From a bacterium (lineage in GTDB: Bacteria > Acidobacteriota > Blastocatellia > Pyrinomonadales > Pyrinomonadaceae), in contig JAQSDP010000170.1 of assembly GCA_029945985.1 (NCBI GenBank), forward strand, positions 1 to 5,228: a stretch of DNA of 5,228 nucleotides. Reading direction: 5' to 3'. Under the pieces are notes generated by a model. It ran no database searches, had not been told where the DNA came from, and saw only the letters and a list, made by a program, of their open reading frames with translations. A program made the position numbers and the translations under genes. How positions within the stretch are numbered: position 1 is the stretch's first letter; every line of letters starts with the position of its first letter. This document shows, one piece after another, positions 1 through 4,795 of this stretch.

Positions 1-1
1 A

Positions 2-1345
2 GGCGTCCGCTATTTCAGTATTTCTAACGACGGCAATCGGGTTGCTTACTTCAAGGCAGTTGATGACCGTGGCAAAACGGGACTACACGTTGCTGACACG
101 GCCTCGGGGAGTCAAGAAAGGTTGGTTTATCAGCCCACGGCCGAACGAAAGTTTGCGATGGAAAAGGCTTCATGGTCTCCTCTACGAAATGCCGTTACCA
201 TCGCACTCGTTGATGACGCTGTAGGCGCCGACTGTGACCTTTTCGAGATCGATGCGGATAGTGGTTTGGAGACCAAGTTAGGAACGAATCTGTGTACCAG
301 TGCGGCAAATTTCGCCTGGGTAAAAGACGGCTCAGGCATCGCCTTGACCGGGAAGCTATCAGACGCATCAACGGGTAGGGACGCATCGCTAGCGGAGGCC
401 GGATCATGGAAGCTTAAAAGATTAACAGCCGCCTCAACTTCGTTTGGACAGTATTCGCTCTCGGCATCAGAAGACGGTCGATTGGCGCTTTTGGAGGGAC
501 GGAATCTACCGAATATCTCCGCCATAGATATGGTAAATGGTAAGCAGACGCGACTATTTGAGGGCACCTCCCGCGGCGAAGGGGCGTATGGGCTTGCCTC
601 CGCTCCTGACGGGAAGGTCGTATTTACGGTTCGGGTTGACGATGATCTTACAATTTGGGAGATGGCCGGCAATGGTTCCGAATCGCGGCAGTTATTTCCG
701 AGCCAGAAAGGTGCAGACGATGTGCAACCGAATGTAACAGCGGACAACAAGTACATCGTCTTCGAATCGAATCGGTCAGGTTTGCCAGAGATATGGCGAG
801 CTAATCGTGACGGCTCAGACCCGATACGACTGACTAGCGGAGGAGAAAATTCGTCGCCATCGGTCACGCCAGACGGCCAGTTCGTTCTTTACAGCGCGAA
901 GCGAGAAGGTAAATACAATATCCGGCGAATACCTGTCGGCGGCGGCGAACCAGAAATTATGACCGAAGGCGACTGCTCCTGGCCCGACCCTTCTCCCGAT
1001 GGGAAGTATTTTGTGTGCGCTACGGGAACCGCCACTGATTGGCATCGGAGGAGAATGATGGTGTATCCGATCAATGGCGGCGAGCCGCTGAAAGCGCTTT
1101 CGGTTGCATTTAATTCGGCCCTCTACAATCGAATCCGCTGGTCACCGGACAGCCGCTCGGTCTTGTACAAAGACGAAGTCGAAGGACTATGGAAACAGAG
1201 TCTTGAAGGTGGCGAGCCACAACGTCTTCCCGGCTTTTCGGATGTCCGCGTTTTTCACCTAGCCTTCGACAATGATGATAGTCTTCTTTTCTCCGGCGGA
1301 CTGCAAATGCGTCAAATCGTAATCCTAGAGCCCCCGCCTAAGTAG
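2..1345 (+). CDS. PD40/TolB-like beta-propeller protein, C-terminal part (5' end outside window)
   Basis: The frame is open from base 2 to the TAG at 1343-1345, giving 447 residues with no true start visible. A TTG at 122 is in frame, but the 40 residues before it already read as a propeller repeat (YFSISNDGNRVAYF), so that is not the start. About ten PD40-style repeats follow one another. The clearest are near fragment residues 241-278 (YIVFESNRSGLPEIWRANRDG), 287-321 (SVTPDGQFVLYSAKREGKYN), 326-360 (DPSPDGKYFVCATG) and 378-405 (WSPDSRSVLYK). Each has the pattern 'sPDG..hhf.s...g...hw', then a polar turn and 'G(G)EP..L'. Such propellers usually bind proteins or ligands. In soil bacteria they are often the C-terminal sensor half of a protein with an N-terminal winged-helix or Ser/Thr kinase domain, but that half is outside the window, so function is not assigned. 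The gene converges with the mobile-element genes and is probably chromosomal. Confidence 0.85.
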   Translation, partial: GVRYFSISNDGNRVAYFKAVDDRGKTGLHVADTASGSQERLVYQPTAERKFAMEKASWSPLRNAVTIALVDDAVGADCDLFEIDADSGLETKLGTNLCTSAANFAWVKDGSGIALTGKLSDASTGRDASLAEAGSWKLKRLTAASTSFGQYSLSASEDGRLALLEGRNLPNISAIDMVNGKQTRLFEGTSRGEGAYGLASAPDGKVVFTVRVDDDLTIWEMAGNGSESRQLFPSQKGADDVQPNVTADNKYIVFESNRSGLPEIWRANRDGSDPIRLTSGGENSSPSVTPDGQFVLYSAKREGKYNIRRIPVGGGEPEIMTEGDCSWPDPSPDGKYFVCATGTATDWHRRRMMVYPINGGEPLKALSVAFNSALYNRIRWSPDSRSVLYKDEVEGLWKQSLEGGEPQRLPGFSDVRVFHLAFDNDDSLLFSGGLQMRQIVILEPPPK

Positions 1346-1441
1346 CTGAAAGAGGTCAGACAATCACGACTGTGTTTTGGCAACGGCTGGCCTTGCGATC
1401 CGAGATTCAAACTCCATTCGGCCTTGGGTGCGATCTCCTGT

Positions 1442-1738
1442 CTAAAGGTCGATTATCATGCTGCGCTTGAGTAGAAAACGCACAGCTTCCGCCTCACTCA
1501 GCCCGCCGTCGTACATCATAATCGCCACCCGCTCCTCGAAGGCGTCAGTTCCGGGCGCCGCGTCCTCATTTAGAACGCCTTCCGGAGGACTGGTTGTTAA
1601 ATCTTCTGAACATTCATAGTCAACCGAAGGCGCAAAAGGCGCACAAGACCCTTCTGCGCCTTTTGCGCCTTTACGGTCTGAGCGTTTTTCAGTTTTTTCT
1701 ACGCGGGCGGAGACGTAGGAGGTGTAGTAATCGCGCAT
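1442..1738 (-). CDS. Small hypothetical protein overlapping the end of the replication gene
   Basis: A 98-residue ORF begins with ATG at 1738-1736 and ends with TAG at 1442. Its first 40 bases overlap the end of the 784-residue replication gene in a different frame. No good Shine-Dalgarno site precedes the ATG, so translational coupling to the upstream gene is likely. Residues 1-20 are polar and basic. Residues 23-38 (KGAKGAEGSCAPFAPS) are encoded by a perfect DNA inverted repeat. Residues 39-65 are acidic and low in complexity. Residues 67-90 (AFEERVAIMMYDGGLSEAEA) form the best-looking conserved block. From memory, similar 'FEERAAI.EYDGGL.R.EAE' blocks occur at the C-terminus of primase/DUF3987-type proteins of proteobacterial mobile elements. 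The ORF may therefore be a detached tail of that protein, or joined to it by frameshifting. Function is unknown. That it is a real gene is likely, because the conserved-looking block keeps its frame. Confidence 0.65.
   Translation of the reverse strand: MRDYYTSYVSARVEKTEKRSDRKGAKGAEGSCAPFAPSVDYECSEDLTTSPPEGVLNEDAAPGTDAFEERVAIMMYDGGLSEAEAVRFLLKRSMIIDL
1627..1671. repeat. Perfect 17-bp inverted repeat made of 9-nt direct repeats, inside a coding region
   Basis: The left arm 1627-1643 (AAGGCGCAAAAGGCGCA) is the exact reverse complement of the right arm 1655-1671 (TGCGCCTTTTGCGCCTT), with an 11-nt loop at 1644-1654. Each arm holds two copies of AAGGCGCA at a 9-nt period. Nine is a multiple of three, so each arm also encodes a tripeptide-like repeat: GAKGAEG from one arm and APFAPS from the other. 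There is no T-run after the stem on either strand, so it is not a classical intrinsic terminator. It would form a very stable hairpin in the minus-strand mRNA and is a symmetric site in DNA. Confidence 0.9.
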
Positions 1739-4053
1739 GGTTCTGACTTGTTGACGACGTAAACCGTTTTGGTTCGACCACCGGTTTGGCGCTGGATTGG
1801 ATATAGGTGTCGGTACTCGGATAGAATCTCGAGCCCCTTTATTACCTCTTGAGGGTCGGAGAGATTCTTCCAGTGCTTGGAGTAGATGTCCCTTGCACTG
1901 AAGGACTCTTCCAACTCTCCGTTGTCGATTTTCTGCAGGATCGCTCGTGCACCGTCAAAGTCGGACATTAGTGCCGTTCTGTACAGCTTCTCCGCATGCT
2001 TCTGCAGGTAGCTGCACCAGGCCGCGGCAAGTTGGGCGGTGTCGAGTTGTATAACGGGGGAATCCGCTTCGCTCGTTACACGTTTGAGCAAGTGGAAAAT
2101 CAAAGCCAGGCTTGGCATAAGACTGCGGTACTTCGAGAGGTGCGATTCCACTGCTGCATTCTGCAGTTCTCCTGAGCGCAGGTAGGTCTCGAGATCCGTA
2201 AGCCACGATTGAAAGAATTCTTGCGCCTCTTCGTCGAACTGAAGAAAGGCATGACTGCCAGCTTCTGCGGTTAAGTATTTAGCGCCCACCTCTTTTGGCG
2301 TTATCGAATATAGCCGCTCGACTGACTTTCTCGCTTGATCTCTCCCTCGCGGGGGCTGATCCTTATATTTAAATCTCTTACCAACTTCCGGGTAGACAAG
2401 CAGTTGAAATCGCTGAATCAAACCGTCGTTCCCCCAGCCTTCTACGGAACCTTTTATATAAGACTGCAGCATCGAAGGCTGGATGGTTCCGAGCACCGAC
2501 AGCGTGAGATTCTTTACGTGCGTCTTGCCGCGGCCGATTCGATCGAAAGTGAACGAACCTTCCCCATTCCAAGCCTCCAAGTAGAATGCTCGATCCTGCT
2601 CATGTCCTGGGCGATCTAAAGATTTTAACCAGCCCGTGAGCTCGTCTCGTAGAATCAGAATCCCGTCCGGGTTCTCGTTAAGAAGGACGCCTAGCTTCTC
2701 GATCGTAGAATCCGCAGTCCATAGACGCTTTTCGATCGCTTGCTCTTCCGCCAGGGCCTCGTACCGCATCCTGAGATCCGGTTTGCTTTCGGGGCGTGCC
2801 TTCTTCATCTCCTTAACGAGCTCGGCGCGTTTAGCTTCGTTGAATTCGTTTTCAAAATCGGCGTCTTTAAGTTCTTCTTCGTATCTCCGCCGTTCGTCGT
2901 CCGCTATCGATCGAAAAAATGTTAGTCCTTCATTCACTGCGGGCGTCTTCATGACGCCCGGCGGCCCTACGATCGCTCCCCATAGGTTTGGGACGACGAG
3001 CCATGAGTCGTGTTGTTTGGGTCGGATCCGAATACGGTTGCCTATTAGCGACGCAGTCGAGACAAGTGCCGCGACCGTCGCGTAGTCGAGCGGACATTGA
3101 AGACGATCCGAGACGTCAGAAAGCCATTCCTTCCAAGCAGAAGGGAGCAATTCGTGCGACAGTTCCGGAACCGCCGTGCCATCAGTCGGTAAAGGTGTCG
3201 GTTCATCGTGCCGGAGTTCTGACGTTCGCAAGGGGTAGACCATCACGTTAGCGGCAATCGATTCCACCTCTCCGACCGAGAGCGGCGGTTGGCAATTCTC
3301 CGCGTTCTCGGCTAGCAGTGCGGCTCGCACGGTAGCTACGGAAACACCGCTGTCGGCCAAGCGCTTGCCGATCTTGAACAGCCCCTGATTGCGAGATCCG
3401 TTCGCTATTGTGGCAACTGACTCGAGCGCCGAGCCGGCTCGCCGGAATGTTTCGCTCGCTGCGACCTGGTGCAACGGCAATCGCTCCCAGTCTAAGAATG
3501 CGCCGTCCTGTATGTAGCATTCATAAGGCGCCTCTTCGTGTGCGATCGCCGGAATGTAAAAGATGCGGCTTTCATCTTTAGCGGCTTCGTCCACAAGCAA
3601 TCCGGTGTTGTTTTTGACGTACGTCCACAGTGACAAGAAGCGTGAAGCGGGGATCGGTCCGGCCAGCGGGATAACCACCCGAAAGCGCGGTTCCGCATTC
3701 GGATTCGACTCTGTCGTGCGCAGATGGGAATGCGTAGAGCAAATGATGGCGGCACACTCAAGCTGTGAAACACCCGATTTGATTGTGCCAAGTTGTGCCG
3801 CGTGATCGAGGTCAAAGACAAGCAGTGATAACTCCTTCGCGTTCCGCTTCGACCGTAGTGGCGGATTGAACACCGCTGGGGAGAACAGCGGACCGTCCTT
3901 CTCTGATCGCACGATTGGCTTCTGGAAGTTTCGACACAGCTCTTCGAAAGTTCGTTCGACCTGCTTAGCATTGTTATCCCGCTTGTCACGGAACAGGGAA
4001 ATCCGGAACCGCTGCGGCATTGACGTCGAAGAGCTATCGATTGAGTCGCGCAT
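1699..4053 (-). CDS. PrimPol/PriCT/DUF3987-type replication protein (primase-helicase)
   Basis: This 784-residue protein has the layout of a mobile-element replication initiator. Residues 12-195 look like an archaeo-eukaryotic primase (AEP) domain: LLVFDLD at 77-83 (D81, D83, likely metal ligands), CSTHSH at 105-110 (sxH-like motif), RFRVVIPL at 123-130, and LLVDEAAKDESRIFYIP at 152-168 (possible third acidic motif, D155). Residues 218-272 (SRNQGLFKIGKRLADSGVS...) fit PriCT-1. Residues 305-690 fit DUF3987, a P-loop ATPase core, with Walker A GPPGVMKT at 363-370 (K369, T370), a charged, probably coiled helix at 384-445, Walker B ILILRDEL at 465-472 (D470, E471) and a sensor-like LGTIQPS at 521-527. 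Residues 700-768 resemble a winged helix. The likely role is priming and unwinding of the excised element. The ATG at 4053 lacks a strong ribosome site. Met12 (4020), which begins MPQRFRISLFRD, is an equally plausible start. An in-frame TAG at 4077-4075 limits extension. Confidence 0.85.
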   Translation of the reverse strand: MRDSIDSSSTSMPQRFRISLFRDKRDNNAKQVERTFEELCRNFQKPIVRSEKDGPLFSPAVFNPPLRSKRNAKELSLLVFDLDHAAQLGTIKSGVSQLECAAIICSTHSHLRTTESNPNAEPRFRVVIPLAGPIPASRFLSLWTYVKNNTGLLVDEAAKDESRIFYIPAIAHEEAPYECYIQDGAFLDWERLPLHQVAASETFRRAGSALESVATIANGSRNQGLFKIGKRLADSGVSVATVRAALLAENAENCQPPLSVGEVESIAANVMVYPLRTSELRHDEPTPLPTDGTAVPELSHELLPSAWKEWLSDVSDRLQCPLDYATVAALVSTASLIGNRIRIRPKQHDSWLVVPNLWGAIVGPPGVMKTPAVNEGLTFFRSIADDERRRYEEELKDADFENEFNEAKRAELVKEMKKARPESKPDLRMRYEALAEEQAIEKRLWTADSTIEKLGVLLNENPDGILILRDELTGWLKSLDRPGHEQDRAFYLEAWNGEGSFTFDRIGRGKTHVKNLTLSVLGTIQPSMLQSYIKGSVEGWGNDGLIQRFQLLVYPEVGKRFKYKDQPPRGRDQARKSVERLYSITPKEVGAKYLTAEAGSHAFLQFDEEAQEFFQSWLTDLETYLRSGELQNAAVESHLSKYRSLMPSLALIFHLLKRVTSEADSPVIQLDTAQLAAAWCSYLQKHAEKLYRTALMSDFDGARAILQKIDNGELEESFSARDIYSKHWKNLSDPQEVIKGLEILSEYRHLYPIQRQTGGRTKTVYVVNKSEPCAITTPPTSPPA

Positions 4054-4100
4054 TTTGCGTAGATTTGAGGTCGACTAGACCTGCGAGTCGGGAGAATACC

Positions 4101-4161
4101 CTGTCGTTTTCCCTGTGAATTTACTGTCAGGTACCTGTGACTTTTGCTGTGGATCTTCTGT
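4101..4161. repeat. Helically phased CTGT/ACAG array (iteron-like)
   Basis: CTGT occurs at 4101, 4113, 4124, 4135, 4147 and 4158, giving spacings of 12, 11, 11, 12 and 11 bases. That puts six copies on one face of the helix. Several copies extend to CTGTGACTTT-like units (4135-4144 and 4158-4167) and others are degenerate. A perfect 10-bp palindrome CAGGTACCTG (4128-4137) sits near the centre. The array fills the gap between the excisionase-like gene and the replication gene, a usual place for an origin, initiator-binding iterons or an operator. A weak TTCACA/TATTCT promoter with a 15-base spacer overlaps it on the minus strand. The repeats are directly visible; the function is inferred. Confidence 0.6.
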
Positions 4162-4183
4162 GACTTTCGCCGGCGAGGTCACA
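4159..4183. repeat. Extended dyad symmetry next to the CTGT array
   Basis: A perfect 10-bp palindrome TCGCCGGCGA (4167-4176) is flanked by TGTGAC (4159-4164) and its inverse GTCACA (4178-4183), offset by one base. The whole 25-bp block could form a strong hairpin in the transcript that joins the HTH gene to the replication gene, or bind a dimeric protein. Its left arm is the last unit of the CTGT array. No T-run follows on the minus strand, so termination is unlikely. Confidence 0.6.
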
Positions 4184-4210
4184 CGCAAGTGCTTAGAGAG
4201 GCGAAACCGT

Positions 4211-4483
4211 TCACCCTTCAGACCGTTGCTCGTGCGCGTGCAGGTACGGAAGTAGGTGCTTCTCTTTGGAAAGCAGAACGCGGTGCCCGAACCGGTAACA
4301 ACTGAGCTCGCGGGTTGTGTTCTTTAGTCCAAGCTTTCGCCAAACTGTGATCGGCGAAACTCCTAAGAATCGCGCGGCTTCAGGAACGCTCATAAGCGTT
4401 TCATTTTCGGTTGTGTCTGTCGTACTAATCATTGGATCTTTGCTCCTCATTTTCTCAAACTCCATATGTTCTATCAGTGGCAT
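4211..4483 (-). CDS. Excisionase/AlpA-like helix-turn-helix DNA-binding protein
   Basis: A 90-residue protein with a single MerR/excisionase-type winged helix at about residues 31-81. The segment MSVPEAARFLGVSPITVWRK is a typical helix-turn-helix, and SCYRFGHRVLLSKEKHLLPYL is the usual wing ('yRiG.rvlf.kedl..yL'). Such proteins direct excision with a cognate integrase or act as AlpA-like activators. Its place between int and the replication gene fits either role. Residues 1-28 are polar and absent from most family members, so the start is uncertain. The ATG at 4483 lies only about 15 bases from the predicted transcript start and has no ribosome site. Met18 (ATG at 4432) has AGGAG ten bases upstream and would give 73 residues, nearer the usual size. 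Met12 (4450) is a third option. A sigma70-like promoter precedes the gene. Confidence 0.85.
   Translation of the reverse strand: MPLIEHMEFEKMRSKDPMISTTDTTENETLMSVPEAARFLGVSPITVWRKLGLKNTTRELSCYRFGHRVLLSKEKHLLPYLHAHEQRSEG
4443..4447 (-). promoter_or_regulatory. Shine-Dalgarno AGGAG favouring the internal start of the HTH gene
   Basis: AGGAG on the minus strand lies 10 bases before the ATG at 4432-4430, which starts MISTTDTTENETLMSV. The longer ATG at 4483 has no such site. This is the main reason to prefer the shorter protein, but it is not decisive. Confidence 0.45.
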
Positions 4484-4504
4484 GGCGTGCCGTTGATTAG
4501 CCCC

Positions 4505-4533
4505 AATCTATTTGGCTTTGCAGGGCATGTCAA
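4505..4533 (-). promoter_or_regulatory. Sigma70-like promoter for the HTH/replication unit
   Basis: The minus strand reads TTGACA (4533-4528), a perfect -35, then 17 bases, then TAGATT (4510-4505), a 4-of-6 match to the -10. Transcription would start near 4498, just before the excisionase-like gene and after the integrase terminator. The start point leaves almost no leader for the ATG at 4483 but a normal leader for the ATG at 4432. Confidence 0.6.
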
Positions 4534-4585
4534 CCACTTTCTAGAGATAGGGAGTACCTGTTAGGACCCCAATTTCTTTGATCGC

Positions 4586-4613
4586 AATATTTATGAAACT
4601 GAAAATATTTATG
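4586..4613. repeat. Two 10-bp AT-rich direct repeats AATATTTATG
   Basis: Exact copies of AATATTTATG lie at 4586-4595 and 4604-4613, 18 bases apart start to start. They sit about 55 bases upstream of the -35 of the HTH-gene promoter, in a locally AT-rich patch. They could be binding sites for the HTH protein or integrase arm-type sites, or an upstream activating element. Chance is possible given the AT bias. Confidence 0.5.
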
Positions 4614-4641
4614 CGGGTAAGTTGGTGTAAGAAGCCGTCAC

Positions 4642-4716
4642 TAGCCGCCGCGAAAAGCGTCAAAAATAAAAACCTGGGCCATTTTTGACCCAGGTTTTCG
4701 TCGTTAGCCGTCGCGA
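4642..4716. repeat. Near-identical 12-bp direct repeats flanking the terminator
   Basis: TAGCCGCCGCGA (4642-4653) and TAGCCGTCGCGA (4705-4716) match at 11 of 12 bases, 63 bases apart, one on each side of the terminator hairpin. A shorter AGCCGTCA copy lies at 4633-4640. Their meaning is unknown; recombinase or excisionase sites are one possibility. Confidence 0.4.
4662..4698 (-). terminator. Rho-independent terminator after the integrase gene
   Basis: A 10-bp perfect stem pairs 4669-4678 with 4689-4698 around a 10-base loop. On the minus strand it reads AAAACCTGGG, loop, CCCAGGTTTT, then continues TATTTTTG, so the GC-rich core is followed by a long T-rich tract. It lies about 100 bases past the integrase stop at 4796 and should end int transcription. 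The plus strand has only the four T of the stem, so it is weaker in that direction. Confidence 0.85.
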
Positions 4717-4795
4717 GAGGTACTTTCCCGTAGGTTGACCCTTCGGCTAAAAATCTGCCAAAGGCTGTCGTAGAGCTATTTAAGAAAGTGAAACT

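Larger units (their letters stand above)
4484..4795. other. Non-coding control region between integrase and HTH gene
   Basis: This gap of 312 bases has no convincing ORF. In minus-strand order it holds the integrase terminator (4698-4662), two AGCCG-type direct repeats around that terminator (4642-4653 and 4705-4716), an AT-rich pair of 10-bp direct repeats (4586-4613) and a promoter (4505-4533). The stretch 4717-4795 between the terminator region and the integrase stop shows nothing further that I recognise. The region could also hold recombinase or excisionase arm-type sites. Confidence 0.6.

Noticed and set aside
130..867. Long open frame of 245 codons on the minus strand
   Set aside because: It lies opposite the PD40 gene, its translation is low-complexity serine/proline-rich without domain features, and the plus-strand frame has clear repeat motifs.
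1389..1435. Possible tRNA 3' end or att fragment (minus strand GAGTTTGAATCTC)
   Set aside because: The T-arm-like loop has only three stem pairs, no acceptor stem follows, and no CCA end is seen, so a tRNA fragment is not supported.
1627..1671. Intrinsic terminator at the 17-bp inverted repeat
   Set aside because: The stem is strong, but there is no T-tract after it on either strand and it lies inside an ORF.
2636..3085. Plus-strand open frame of 149 codons
   Set aside because: It is the antisense shadow of the ATPase region of the replication gene. The peptide is serine/arginine-rich and shows no recognisable motif.
3492..3989. Minus-strand open frame of 165 codons overlapping the primase-like domain
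   Set aside because: The replication-protein frame carries the primase-like motifs here. The alternative frame gives an arginine/serine-rich sequence typical of a shadow.
4071..4108. Promoter for the replication gene (TTCACA-15-TATTCT on the minus strand, about 4096-4122)
   Set aside because: The spacer is two bases short and the -10 matches only 4 of 6, so I did not list it as a separate promoter.
4078..4323. 82 open codons in the replication-gene frame upstream of its in-frame TAG, including the peptide VTSPAKVTEDPQQKSQ
   Set aside because: No ATG is present and the first part overlaps the well-supported HTH gene in another frame. The second part is simply the CTGT array read as protein. 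A short GTG-started peptide cannot be excluded but has no support.
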